A DNA stretch of 64,000 bases from CAIKHN01 sp964394565. GTDB lineage: Bacteria; Patescibacteriota; Patescibacteriia; UBA9934. Shown piece by piece: positions 8,390-17,422 of this stretch (positions are counted from its first letter, which is position 1; every line of letters starts with the position of its first letter). Under the pieces are notes generated by a model. It did not search any database. It worked only from the letters and a program-made list of their open reading frames with translations, and was not told the DNA's origin. The DNA lies in contig CAYMYA010000001.1 of assembly GCA_964394565.1 (NCBI GenBank), forward strand, positions 40,965-104,964, in the 5' to 3' direction. Both the position numbers and the translations under genes were made by a program.

Positions 8390-9525
8390 ATCACTCGCGG
8401 AAGCGAGGAGGCAATGCGGGTTACCACCTCATAATGAATTGTACCGAGATGCGCCGCGATATCATCTGCACTAACGGTATGCATTCCATCACGACCGAGT
8501 AATGTCACTTCGTCGTCAATGGCGACTGACGGAACCGCGGAGACATCGGCCATACACACGTTCATACATATATTACCGACGATCGAGCATTTTCGTCCAC
8601 GAATAATCACCTCTCCCCTGTTTGAAAGCCCACGATCATACCCATCAGCATAGCCGACTGGCAACACCGCGATCCGAAGCGGCCGATTTGCGACATGAGT
8701 GCCGCCGTACCCAATAGCACTGCCTGGCGGAACGTCTTTGACCTGTGCGATGCGTGTCTTCCATTGTAGCACCGGAGAAAGCTCGATATTTTGGCGTCCC
8801 AATACGACGTGTCGTTTATGTTGTTTGCTTGCCCAAAGTCCGTACAACACAATGCCGTAGCGTACCATCGTTCCCTGCACATCTGGATTGGTCATAGCTG
8901 CAGCAGAACCTGCGATGTGCTGATATTGAGGATGGAATCCAGCAGCGTGTATTGCTTCAAGCGCGAGGGAAAAATTCTGTACTTGAAACGCATTCATCGG
9001 ATCTGTTGGCTCCTCTGCATTCGCAAAATGCGACGCAGCACTCATAAGCACCACTCGGCCTTCTGTACGCGAAATAAACTCTAAAAGATTTGCGGCTCCC
9101 CTCGGTCCGACGCCTTGGCGATGAAGACCGGTTTCGATCTTTAATGAAACCCGTGCGGGGCATTCTGTAGTTCCGTATTTGCTCAATTCACGAATTGTGC
9201 GTTCGTCGTATACGGTTTGGATCGCGCCAATACTCACAACGTCTTTCAGTCGTTCAGGGACGGTGTAATTGAGAATAAACACTGTTGCTGCTGGCGCGTG
9301 TGTTGCAAGAAGTATTGCTTCATCAATCGAATCAACGGCAAAATGCGTTACCCCTGATTCGAGGAGCAGTGCAGTCATTTCTTGCTGACCATGCCCATAA
9401 GCATTTGCCTTAATGACTGCACAAAATTCGACCCCAGGAACGAGGAAACTTCGAAGTGCGGCGATGTTATTTTCCACCGCCGCACGCGAAATCTCGACCC
9501 ATGTTTTGTGTCCGTGAAGAACCAT
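8383..9525 (-). CDS. alr: Alanine racemase
   Basis: PLP enzyme that makes D-alanine for peptidoglycan. The 380-residue product shows the cofactor lysine in AVIKANAYGHG near residue 38, and the GYGGTHV and LPVGYADGY segments of the C-terminal half that build the dimeric active site. Length is standard. It starts 1 bp after serS and overlaps ftsQ by 7 bp, so it is transcribed in the same run. With ftsQ, PBP2 and the mre genes it indicates that the organism makes a normal peptidoglycan wall. Confidence 0.95.
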   Translation of the reverse strand: MVLHGHKTWVEISRAAVENNIAALRSFLVPGVEFCAVIKANAYGHGQQEMTALLLESGVTHFAVDSIDEAILLATHAPAATVFILNYTVPERLKDVVSIGAIQTVYDERTIRELSKYGTTECPARVSLKIETGLHRQGVGPRGAANLLEFISRTEGRVVLMSAASHFANAEEPTDPMNAFQVQNFSLALEAIHAAGFHPQYQHIAGSAAAMTNPDVQGTMVRYGIVLYGLWASKQHKRHVVLGRQNIELSPVLQWKTRIAQVKDVPPGSAIGYGGTHVANRPLRIAVLPVGYADGYDRGLSNRGEVIIRGRKCSIVGNICMNVCMADVSAVPSVAIDDEVTLLGRDGMHTVSADDIAAHLGTIHYEVVTRIASSLPRVIW

Positions 9526-9526
9526 G

Positions 9527-10798
9527 CTATTTGCGTTTTTCTATGACGTCCTGACCGCCCATGTACGGACGGAGGACTTCTGGAATACGCACAGAACCAT
9601 CGGCATTTTGATAATTCTCAAGAATTGCCACGAGCGTTCGCCCGATCGCAAATGCGGTGCCATTTAATGTGTGTACAAACGCCATTGTGCCAGCTTCTGT
9701 TCGATAGCGTGTATTCAAGCGACGGGACTGGAAATCTGTACACGTACTTGTGGAATGCGTTTCTCGGAACGTTTCTTGTGTAGGAATCCACGTTTCAATA
9801 TCAAACTTTCTCGCAGCAGGAAGACCAAGATCGCCGGTGCATTGTTTAATAACGCGGTAATGCAGCCCAAGCCCCTGCATGAGCTCTTCTTCGATACTGC
9901 GCAACAACAGATGCTCTGCGTCCGACTCTTCCGGCGTTGTGAAGCTGAACATTTCAACCTTATCGAACTGGTGCATGCGGAGAATCCCACGAGTATCCTT
10001 CCCGTAACTTCCCGCTTCACGACGGAAGCACGCGGAAATCCCAACATACCGAATTGGCAATGAGGAACGCTCGAGAATTTCATCCGCGTGGAACGCACCG
10101 AGAGGCTGCTCTGCGGTACCAATGAGGTATAGGTTATCTTTCTGGAAGTGATAGATTTCATCCTGTCCACCGTGTTCCAAGTACCCCATGGCGCGCATAA
10201 TATTCTCGTTCACCATGTCTGGCACGATCATCGGCGTAAAACCGTGTTTTGCGGTTCTCGACATGGCGTAAGAAATCAGCGCCATTTGTAACCGTGCGCC
10301 GTCGCCAATAAGGTACGTAAACCGCGATGCTGCCGCCTTGGCGCCACGATCGACGTCAATAATGCCGAGTGCTTCGCCGAGGGCGAGGTGATCCTTTGGC
10401 TCAAAATCGAATGCTGGGCGCACACCAACCGTATCGAGGACTTCATTTTCTGAATCGTCTTTGCCAACCTTCACATCAGGAAGTGCAGGGTTCGGTATTC
10501 TGTACAACAGCTCCCGCAATTCTTCTTCAAGTGGCGTGAGCTCTGCATATAATGTTTCGGCCTTCTGGTCGACTGCGCGCATTTCTTCAATGAGACGCTT
10601 GCGTTCATCGGGCTCCGCCTTTGCAATCACACCGGAAGAAGCATTCTTCTGTGCTTTAATTGCTTCGACTTCTCCCGTCAATGAACGAACGCGCCGATCG
10701 AGGTCGAGCAAGCGCTCAACATCAACGGTGACGCCTTTTGCGAGAGATCGTTCTGCAAGTTCTGTGCTATGTTCACGTAAATATTTCATGTCGATCAT
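9527..10798 (-). CDS. serS: Seryl-tRNA synthetase
   Basis: Class II synthetase charging tRNA-Ser. The 423-residue product begins MIDMKYLREHSTELAERS and has the N-terminal coiled-coil arm that grips the long variable arm of tRNA-Ser (about residues 25-100). Motif 2 appears as CFRREAGSYGKDTRGI and motif 3 as GTAFAIGRTLVAILENYQ, followed by IPEVLRPYMGG. Length and motifs are typical. The start overlaps the upstream nucleotidyltransferase stop by four bases (ATGA). Confidence 0.96.
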   Translation of the reverse strand: MIDMKYLREHSTELAERSLAKGVTVDVERLLDLDRRVRSLTGEVEAIKAQKNASSGVIAKAEPDERKRLIEEMRAVDQKAETLYAELTPLEEELRELLYRIPNPALPDVKVGKDDSENEVLDTVGVRPAFDFEPKDHLALGEALGIIDVDRGAKAAASRFTYLIGDGARLQMALISYAMSRTAKHGFTPMIVPDMVNENIMRAMGYLEHGGQDEIYHFQKDNLYLIGTAEQPLGAFHADEILERSSLPIRYVGISACFRREAGSYGKDTRGILRMHQFDKVEMFSFTTPEESDAEHLLLRSIEEELMQGLGLHYRVIKQCTGDLGLPAARKFDIETWIPTQETFRETHSTSTCTDFQSRRLNTRYRTEAGTMAFVHTLNGTAFAIGRTLVAILENYQNADGSVRIPEVLRPYMGGQDVIEKRK

Positions 10799-11202
10799 AG
10801 AGGGTTCAGCAAGGATGATTTATAACGTTCAGGTTCGAAAGCATCGAGCACGATCAGTTTGGGTGACGATGTTCGATCCGAATAAAATCGCTCAAGATCT
10901 TTTTTGAGTGCACGTTGGTCGTACCCAAGAAGAATAACGTCCGGATGAATGGTATCGAGAACGTGGTATTCGCCGTCTTGTTCATCGCCCATCACGACGT
11001 CGTCGACGAGCATGGATTCACGGAGTGTATCCGCACGAACTTGCCAAGGCTGTTGTGGTGCGTGACCTTTCAGGCGTATCACACTCGCATCGTTTGGGAC
11101 GACGGCGATGCATCGATCCACCCGAAAACGCGCTTGTTCAAGCATGGCGCGATGCCCTTCGTGCAAACCGTCAAACACGCCGAATACGACTCCAGTATTC
11201 AT
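10795..11202 (-). CDS. Small cytidylyltransferase-like nucleotidyltransferase
   Basis: A 135-residue single-domain protein of the nucleotidyltransferase superfamily that includes TagD (CDP-glycerol synthesis), FAD synthetases of the RibL type and pantetheine-phosphate adenylyltransferase. The N-terminal GVFDGLHEGHRAML carries the HxGH-type nucleotide-binding motif. VILLGYDQRALKKDLERF resembles the G-x-D-Q region of TagD/RibL. The usual C-terminal ISST/RTxGISTT motif is not evident, so the substrate is open. It sits between lysS and serS, 3 bp from lysS and overlapping serS. Confidence 0.75.
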   Translation of the reverse strand: MNTGVVFGVFDGLHEGHRAMLEQARFRVDRCIAVVPNDASVIRLKGHAPQQPWQVRADTLRESMLVDDVVMGDEQDGEYHVLDTIHPDVILLGYDQRALKKDLERFYSDRTSSPKLIVLDAFEPERYKSSLLNPL

Positions 11203-11205
11203 ACG

Positions 11206-12705
11206 TCACGATTCATCCGTAGCGCCGCCTCGCTCACTTTTTGGCTTCAGCGTCGGGAACGCAATAACTTCTTTCAAATTTGGAGCTCCGGTGATAAACG
11301 CAACTAACCGATCGATACCAATCCCTACCCCACTCGTTGGCGGCATCGCGTATTCCAGCGCAGTGAGAAATTCTTCATCTAAAAATTGCGCCTCCTCGCT
11401 TCCCTTTTCACGGAGCGATTCTTGTTCTACAAACCGCGCGCGCTGATCTAGCGGATTATTGAGCTCATGGTAGTACAAATTCACAATCTCCGCACCCATC
11501 ATGACGAGCTGTGCACACGCGCTCTTTGTTGGATCGGCAGGATTTTGCCGCGCAAGTGGCTTTAAATCTGCAGGGTAATCAAACACCCACGTTGGTGCAA
11601 CAATAGAGGCGCGACCAGTTTTTTTATACAGGGCATCCAAATATTCTCCGAATCCATGGCAATCCTTGAAATCAATGGCGAGATTTTTTTCTTTTGCTGC
11701 CTGGAGCACAGCTTCTACATCCTTCAGCGTATCGATATCGATGCCGCTGGCTTCAAGAATGGTTTCCCGGAACGTTTTCCTTGGGAATGTCTGGGAAAAA
11801 TCGAGCGTGATTCCCTCGATCGTCACCACCGTTGTACCAAGACCACCCTGAACCCCCTCGCGAATCATTGCTTCGTTCAGTGTAATAAACGCTTCTTTCG
11901 TGGTGTACGCGTGGTACAGTTCAAGCATGGTGAATTCTGGGTTATGCGCGTAGTCGATACCTTCATTGCGAAAACACCGACCGATTTCATAAATCTTTTC
12001 CATGCCACCCACGACGAGTCGTTTTAAATACAATTCTGGAGCGACTCGCAAGTAAAAGTCCGTGTTCAGCGCGTTGTGATGCGTGATGAATGGCCGTGCA
12101 CTTGCGCCGCCCGGAATGGGCTGAAGCATTGGCGTTTCAACTTCAAGGAAACCCGCGTCGTCCAGAAAACGACGCATGGCCGCAATAAGCTTTGAACGAA
12201 CGAGCAGCCGTTTGCGAGATTCTGGGTTGGAAATTAGATCAAGTTCACGCTGCCTGTAGCGTATTTCTACATCCTGAAGTCCATGCCACTTCTCCGGAAG
12301 TGGCTTCAGCGCCTTCGCAAGCAAACGGAGCACTTTCGTGAGTATAGACTTTTCACCCGTCCGCGTGAGATATGCTGTTCCTTCAACTTCAAGAATATCA
12401 CCGACATCTAACGGCGCGACCATTTCGGTATATCCGTCCGGAAAATCTTCCTGACGGATAACAATCTGCATGTCGCCAGAATTGTCCGCAATCCGCAGAA
12501 ATGTGAGCGCACCAATATTGCGCAATGCCATCACGCGCCCAGCAACCGTTTCCTGTGCTGCTGACTCGACGCGTTGATCAAAGGTCTGAAGAAACTCTGC
12601 AATCGTCACGGTTCTGTTACTGCCAGCTGGATATGCCTCAATGCCCTGCGCAGTAAGTTGCGCGAGCCTGTCGCGTCGCATCTGTTCTTCCGCAGTCATG
12701 GTCAT
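11206..12705 (-). CDS. lysS: Lysyl-tRNA synthetase, class II
   Basis: Charges tRNA-Lys. The 499-residue product has the N-terminal OB-fold anticodon-binding domain (about residues 50-150) and the class II core: motif 2 as FRNEGIDYAHNPEFTMLELY and motif 3 as GVGIGIDRLVAFITG near the end. Two ATG codons six bases apart (12705 and 12699) are both possible starts. It lies 5 bp downstream of greA, giving a greA-lysS pair that is common in bacteria, and probably shares the greA promoter. Confidence 0.96.
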   Translation of the reverse strand: MTMTAEEQMRRDRLAQLTAQGIEAYPAGSNRTVTIAEFLQTFDQRVESAAQETVAGRVMALRNIGALTFLRIADNSGDMQIVIRQEDFPDGYTEMVAPLDVGDILEVEGTAYLTRTGEKSILTKVLRLLAKALKPLPEKWHGLQDVEIRYRQRELDLISNPESRKRLLVRSKLIAAMRRFLDDAGFLEVETPMLQPIPGGASARPFITHHNALNTDFYLRVAPELYLKRLVVGGMEKIYEIGRCFRNEGIDYAHNPEFTMLELYHAYTTKEAFITLNEAMIREGVQGGLGTTVVTIEGITLDFSQTFPRKTFRETILEASGIDIDTLKDVEAVLQAAKEKNLAIDFKDCHGFGEYLDALYKKTGRASIVAPTWVFDYPADLKPLARQNPADPTKSACAQLVMMGAEIVNLYYHELNNPLDQRARFVEQESLREKGSEEAQFLDEEFLTALEYAMPPTSGVGIGIDRLVAFITGAPNLKEVIAFPTLKPKSERGGATDES

Positions 12706-12710
12706 ACGAT

Positions 12711-13172
12711 TTATTTCACTTCGAGAATTTTGTATGTGCTTGTACCTGATGGGAGTACGACATCCACCGATTCCCCATCCTTCGCACCCATGAAGACACT
12801 GCCCAGCGGCGATACGTTACTAATTTTTCCCGACATTGGATCCGCTTCATTCGCGCCGACGATTTCAAACGTTTTCTTTACGCCATTTGATTCTGCAACA
12901 AACGTCGAACCAAGACCGATTTTTCCCCCACTCTTCTCTTCAACCACCACAGCGTCAACAATCATTTCTTGCAGCTGTACAATACGCGTTTCGTTTTGTG
13001 CCTGCTGCTCCTTTGCTTCGTGGTATGCAAAATTTTCGGAAAGGTCTCCCATTTCCTTGGCATCAGAGATTTTCTGTGCAATTTCCGGGCGCAACACCTT
13101 CATACGGTGCTGTAATTCTTCCTTCATAGACTGAAGGCCGGCTGCTGAAGTATATGTGACAAGATTTTCCAT
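12711..13172 (-). CDS. greA: Transcription elongation factor GreA
   Basis: Rescues backtracked RNA polymerase by stimulating transcript cleavage through its coiled-coil tip. From the ATG at 13172 the product is 153 residues (MENLVTYTSAAGLQ onward), the standard length; the frame is open upstream but those residues look unlike GreA. The acidic tip motif MGDLSENFAYHEAKE and the C-terminal FKBP-like domain with SPLGSVFMGAKDGE are clear. A promoter and hairpin lie in the leader. A second GreA-like gene is at 51212. Confidence 0.93.
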   Translation of the reverse strand: MENLVTYTSAAGLQSMKEELQHRMKVLRPEIAQKISDAKEMGDLSENFAYHEAKEQQAQNETRIVQLQEMIVDAVVVEEKSGGKIGLGSTFVAESNGVKKTFEIVGANEADPMSGKISNVSPLGSVFMGAKDGESVDVVLPSGTSTYKILEVK

Positions 13173-13229
13173 AAGATATGCGAGATAGTGTACCGTATTC
13201 ATTCGATTAAGGTGTCTCCAAAAACAATC

Positions 13230-13245
13230 CCGCCAAAAGTGGCGG
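13230..13245 (-). terminator. Terminator-like hairpin in the greA leader
   Basis: In the minus-strand transcript the stem CCGCCA/TGGCGG with a 4-base loop is followed after five bases by TTTTT. It lies about 5-20 bases after the predicted transcript start and about 58 bases before greA. It could terminate part of the transcripts, i.e. act as an attenuator. Confidence 0.45.
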
Positions 13246-13256
13246 TACGTAAAAAG

Positions 13257-13285
13257 AGTATCCCATGCCCACGAATGAGGGTCAA
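13257..13285 (-). promoter_or_regulatory. Promoter upstream of greA
   Basis: Minus-strand TTGACC (13280-13285), a 17-bp spacer and GATACT (13257-13262) preceded by TG at the extended -10 position. The predicted start near 13250 gives a leader of about 78 bases before greA. Confidence 0.55.
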
Positions 13286-13480
13286 GACGAACCAAAAAAC
13301 CTGAAATATCCTCAAAAGAAACAGCGCACCCACGGAAGTCAAGATTCGCCTTACTCCCCTCGGGCTAGCCACCGCCTCAGTATGAAGTGGAGTGCCGAGC
13401 TCTCACGTCATGCCTCACCACGTCGTCAGCTTCGTCAGCGTGTTATTGAGTTAGAGCACAACCTTCTTTTGAAAGAATGA
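13265..13480 (+). CDS. Possible small basic protein, unverified
   Basis: A 71-codon plus-strand frame between greA and the methyltransferase-like gene, both on the minus strand. The product is rich in Lys, Arg, Gln and Ser and ends in a possible short helix (RQLRQRVIELEHNLLLKE). I recognise no family. It lies over the greA promoter region and overlaps the 3' end of the next minus-strand gene by 38 bp. It may be chance; it is listed because nothing else explains this stretch. Confidence 0.2.
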   Translation: MPTNEGQDEPKNLKYPQKKQRTHGSQDSPYSPRASHRLSMKWSAELSRHASPRRQLRQRVIELEHNLLLKE

Positions 13481-14129
13481 GCGTGGCAGGACTAAATTTG
13501 TATGTGTCCCCAGCATGAGTTTGGGGGATGAGAATGGCTTGCTGATTTACACCTGAATCGTGTAGTCTCTTTTGGATAGTGGCAAATGTATTCTTATCTG
13601 AGAAGAGTACTAATTTACCTTGAGCAGATAATGCTTGATAACTAGCTCTGGCAAGTTGAACAAAAAGCCCACCATTGTCGTCTGGACCAAATGTAAATGC
13701 GGTGATCAGACTAATTCCTCCATGCAGTGAATGAAGAATGTCCAAGCCATCTTCGGTGTGAACAATAATTTTCGGTAAAACCTTTCTGAGTTGTGCCAAC
13801 TGTGTCGGGTTGGTTTCGAGCGCTTCAACGCTTCCACCAGCGATATTGCAAATTTCATTGAGCATAAAAGTCGGTCCGCCACCACCTGATCCAAAATCCA
13901 TCACTCTTCTAAAATCGGATAAATTAAGGTGACCATGCTTAATGGCCTCTTGCATAGCATGTAGTGAATATCTAGAACCATCTCTTTGCCATGTAAAAGC
14001 AGGATCAGATCGGAATTGGGGAAACTGTGCTACATCTAAATTTAATATTTGAGCCAGCTTCAAAGACTCGATCCTAGCCCTATCTGCTTTATCAAACCCT
14101 TTATGATCTAAGTCTTGTTTAAAATCCAT
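13443..14129 (-). CDS. Class I SAM-dependent methyltransferase-like protein
   Basis: A 228-residue protein with a glycine-rich Rossmann motif RVMDFGSGGGGPTFMLNEI near residue 80. An acidic residue ends the next strand (VEALETNP), as in class I methyltransferases that bind S-adenosylmethionine. Later segments (ISLITAFTFGPDDNGGLF, KLVLFSDKNTF) fit the remaining strands. The substrate is not recognisable. By eye its codons are more AT-rich than those of the flanking greA and PBP2 genes, which may mean later acquisition. It stands alone, with short gaps on both sides. Confidence 0.65.
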   Translation of the reverse strand: MDFKQDLDHKGFDKADRARIESLKLAQILNLDVAQFPQFRSDPAFTWQRDGSRYSLHAMQEAIKHGHLNLSDFRRVMDFGSGGGGPTFMLNEICNIAGGSVEALETNPTQLAQLRKVLPKIIVHTEDGLDILHSLHGGISLITAFTFGPDDNGGLFVQLARASYQALSAQGKLVLFSDKNTFATIQKRLHDSGVNQQAILIPQTHAGDTYKFSPATLILSKEGCALTQ

Positions 14130-14188
14130 ATTGCTTACAATACATCATACAACTATTTCGGTTTCTGTGGATTTAACCCTGATTCGCC

Positions 14189-16108
14189 CTATTCCCCTCG
14201 CGAGCGATTCGCGAACCACCAGGCAAAGATTTCTTTAGCGATTGGGGTGGTGTAGTAGGCGTTACCAGCTTGTTCTACAATCACGGTGACGGCGATTTCG
14301 GGTTTTGCGAAAGGACCAAAGCCGGTGAACCAGGTGTGCTCCGCCTTCCCCGTCGCCCATTGCGCGGTACCGGTTTTTCCCGCAACAGGCTCGGCGAGAT
14401 CTTGCATAATCGTCGCACTGCCGTATGTGATTGTTGCGCGCATCGCGTCGCGAATAACGTTTGCGATATCTTCTGGCATAATGCGTTCTCCGGATGAAGT
14501 TTGGTTCAATGCCAAGTGCGGCGTCATCATCGTCCCCCAGTTCGCAAATGTTGCGGTGGTGCGGTTCATTTGAAGCGGTGTGACGAGCAAATCTCCTTGG
14601 CCAATGGAAACGTTATAGGTGTCTCCGATATACCAGGGTTCGCCTTTTGCGCTCAGTTTCCATTCTTTTGACGGCAAAAATCCAACCGCTTCGTTTGGAA
14701 GGTCAACGCCTGACGGTTCCCCAAGCCCAAACAAATTCGCGTACCGCATTAAACGCTCAATACCAAGCCCTTCAAATGCCTCATTACCGCCACCGATAAT
14801 GTAAAAGAACGTATTCACGGAATCGGCAATTGCGTGATACACGTTTGTGGAGCCGTGCCCGGCAGAACGCCAATCGGGAAAGAATCGCGAGCCAAGCCAA
14901 AGGCCACCCGTGGAAAGGAAACTTGTTGACGGCGTGATAATCCCTTCCATCAACGCAGCAGCGGCATACACCGGCTTCATCGTGGAACCAGCGGGATATT
15001 CCCCCTGCGTTGCCCGAGGGAATAGTGGAGCGTCAGGGTTCTCGAGCAACGCAGAATATTCCTCCTGCGTAATGCCACGCGCAAACATGTTCACATCGTA
15101 GGACGGGTACGAAAGCATGGCGAGAATCTCCCCAGTGTTTGGATTGGTGACAACAGCTGCAGCACGCTTGATTTCTGCATTTTCGAGAGAAGTATTGAGA
15201 ATCGCCTCAATGGCTCTTGTGAATTCCGCATCGATGGTGAGCGATACGTTTTCGCCCTGCACGGCATCGGTCTTTTTTAGTGTACGCAGCGGCACGCCCT
15301 CAGCATCCACTTCGACAATTTCAACTCCTGGCGTACCGCGAAGGACGCGCTCATATTCTGCTTCAATCCCCTGCCGTCCGATACTATCGAATCTGCGGTA
15401 CCCCTCCGCACGTAACGTTTCAACGTCATCTGGCGGAATGCTCCCAGTAAAACCGAGCACGTGTGAGAGCGTCGGCATCCACGTGGTGGCATACGAACGT
15501 GTGGACGCGAGTTCAACAGTGAGCCCCGGGTGTTCTTCGTGCGTTGCGAGGTATGCGAGGGCTTGCAGGTATGGCACGTCGTCTGCAAGCAACACCGTAG
15601 CATCGTGTTGCGCGGCAAGATATCGTGATTCAAACTCGTTCACCGAAACCGTAAATTGAGCACCAAGTTCAGCAAAATATTTTGCGCGAAGTAATTGATC
15701 CGTGGGAATATCGGCAACGCTAACGACAAGATGAAACCTCGGCGTGTTCCATGCAAGCGTCTCACCCCGACGATCTGTAATGACTCCACGGTTCGGAATG
15801 ACGACTTTCGTACGGGTACGATTATTATCCGCAATCGCGCGATACACCTTACCTTCCACAATTTGCCACTGGCCAATACGAACAAGAAAAATACTGAACG
15901 TCACAACGAGCAAATACAGACCAATCTTCTTTGCGCGTGCTGAGACGATATTCCCAACATAACTCCCCGTTGATAGTTCTGAGGTTGATCGTTGTGCAAG
16001 AACGTCATCAAACGTTTCGTCCATCGCACCAAATGCCAATGTTCCGATCGCGTCATCGTCGGCCAACGGAAATACGGTACGTTCTTTTTTCTGTCGACGA
16101 AACATCAT
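14189..16108 (-). CDS. mrdA: Penicillin-binding protein 2, elongasome transpeptidase
   Basis: Membrane-anchored D,D-transpeptidase that cross-links peptidoglycan during elongation with RodA and MreBCD. The 639-residue product has one membrane helix (about residues 63-85), a PBP dimerisation domain, and a transpeptidase domain with the active-site SxxK in AGSTMKPV, SxN in ADSVNTFF and KTG in AGKTGTAQWA. The start at 16108 overlaps the mreD stop as ATGA; an open stretch further upstream lies inside mreD. It ends the mreB-mreC-mreD-PBP2 operon, the classic order. Confidence 0.93.
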   Translation of the reverse strand: MMFRRQKKERTVFPLADDDAIGTLAFGAMDETFDDVLAQRSTSELSTGSYVGNIVSARAKKIGLYLLVVTFSIFLVRIGQWQIVEGKVYRAIADNNRTRTKVVIPNRGVITDRRGETLAWNTPRFHLVVSVADIPTDQLLRAKYFAELGAQFTVSVNEFESRYLAAQHDATVLLADDVPYLQALAYLATHEEHPGLTVELASTRSYATTWMPTLSHVLGFTGSIPPDDVETLRAEGYRRFDSIGRQGIEAEYERVLRGTPGVEIVEVDAEGVPLRTLKKTDAVQGENVSLTIDAEFTRAIEAILNTSLENAEIKRAAAVVTNPNTGEILAMLSYPSYDVNMFARGITQEEYSALLENPDAPLFPRATQGEYPAGSTMKPVYAAAALMEGIITPSTSFLSTGGLWLGSRFFPDWRSAGHGSTNVYHAIADSVNTFFYIIGGGNEAFEGLGIERLMRYANLFGLGEPSGVDLPNEAVGFLPSKEWKLSAKGEPWYIGDTYNVSIGQGDLLVTPLQMNRTTATFANWGTMMTPHLALNQTSSGERIMPEDIANVIRDAMRATITYGSATIMQDLAEPVAGKTGTAQWATGKAEHTWFTGFGPFAKPEIAVTVIVEQAGNAYYTTPIAKEIFAWWFANRSRGE

Positions 16109-16596
16109 GAGAGCGGTTTTAATGCGACGCGTGAGCCGATCGTGCGGCGAAATGACCGAATGAGCATCGTTCCCAAATAAAGCGTTGGAATCAGGAGGAG
16201 TTCCTGAATCCATAGTGTTGAAAAAGAAATGTTCCACGTGACGTGAAAGAGTCCATGCACAAAGCCATGAATCACCCACAATATCACGATACCAAACCCA
16301 TGCGCGACGAGCCCAACACCAAGCAAGGCATACAACGAGCGTGTGCTAAAAATTTTAATCATGAAGAGTGGCCCCAACATGGCGATGATCGCCGAAACAA
16401 AATCCCCTCGCAATATGGCAAGCGCGAGAAACCAGACAATCCCCTCAGGAATACCAACGCGCTGTAAGACGAGAAGCCCTGACGTCATCATCAGTGGAAT
16501 GAACGCGATCCAATCGTCGAAAACCCAAAGGACGGACGTCTCCAGGGCGAGCAGTATACAAAATGTTAGCGTGAGCACTATTGAAGACCGAATCAT
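16105..16596 (-). CDS. mreD: Rod shape-determining protein MreD
   Basis: A 163-residue integral membrane protein with about five hydrophobic helices, placed between mreC and PBP2 with ATGA overlaps on both sides. MreD sequences are poorly conserved, so the call depends on topology, size and position. It links MreC and MreB to the elongation synthases. The start MIRSSIVLTLTF at 16596 overlaps the mreC stop; the longer frame upstream would lie inside mreC. Confidence 0.85.
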   Translation of the reverse strand: MIRSSIVLTLTFCILLALETSVLWVFDDWIAFIPLMMTSGLLVLQRVGIPEGIVWFLALAILRGDFVSAIIAMLGPLFMIKIFSTRSLYALLGVGLVAHGFGIVILWVIHGFVHGLFHVTWNISFSTLWIQELLLIPTLYLGTMLIRSFRRTIGSRVALKPLS

Positions 16597-17414
16597 AGTT
16601 CTGGAACAATGTGTTGAATGACCAAAACAACATTCCACGCCCGCGGATCATGAATTGGCGTCACTGTTGCGGTCACAAATGGCGCGCTTTCTTCAGTCGT
16701 CACCGTTTCCACAATGCCAATAAGTAACCCCTCGGGAATATTCCCTCCAAGCCCACTGGTCACCACGCTGTCGCCAATCGCAATCGTGGCATCCTGCGGA
16801 ACGTACTGCAATGATAATACCGCCCCCTCATTCCCTACCACGAGCCCAAGAGTTTTTTCTTGCCCAAGTATCGTTGCAGTAATCGCACTTTGAGGATCTT
16901 CTATGAGCCGAACAGTCGCTTGCGTCTCCTGAACACGTATAATGGTACCGAGCAAATATCCTTCCCCAATGACGACGGCATTGCCGATACGAATACCGTC
17001 GCGTTCCCCACGATCGATGATGATATCTGAGGACGCTAAGACCCCGCGTGCGATCACGCGCGCTGCAACCTTTTGCAGATTCTCCGATGTTCGTTCATAT
17101 GCGAACAATTGTCTCCACTGAGCAACTTCGTCTTCTGCACTCGCGAGACGAGTGTTTCGTGCAACCTGATCTACCAACGTTTCCACGCACGCATTCAATC
17201 GATGCATTGTGCTATCGTCATTCGCGAAAACACGTGATGTCATTTGCGCAACGGTGTTTGCTACCGCATACATGCCTCCAGAAATACGGTGTAGTGCACC
17301 TGCAATCAGCGGAATACGCGATACCATCCAAAAAACGAGTAACGCAGCAAAAAAACCCGCAAACCGCTTCACGGCAACCTGGGCTTTTTCCGAAAAATAC
17401 CATGCACGAGGCAT
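16593..17414 (-). CDS. mreC: Rod shape-determining protein MreC
   Basis: A 273-residue bitopic protein: a membrane helix near residues 17-38, a periplasmic coiled coil (about 65-110), then the beta-rich MreC domain. The domain shows IIDRGERDGIRIGNAVV, LIEDPQSAITATI and GDSVVTSGLGGNIPEGLLIG, all typical. It scaffolds the elongasome outside the membrane. It starts 8 bp after mreB. Confidence 0.93.
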   Translation of the reverse strand: MPRAWYFSEKAQVAVKRFAGFFAALLVFWMVSRIPLIAGALHRISGGMYAVANTVAQMTSRVFANDDSTMHRLNACVETLVDQVARNTRLASAEDEVAQWRQLFAYERTSENLQKVAARVIARGVLASSDIIIDRGERDGIRIGNAVVIGEGYLLGTIIRVQETQATVRLIEDPQSAITATILGQEKTLGLVVGNEGAVLSLQYVPQDATIAIGDSVVTSGLGGNIPEGLLIGIVETVTTEESAPFVTATVTPIHDPRAWNVVLVIQHIVPEL

Positions 17415-17422
17415 ACGGGAAA

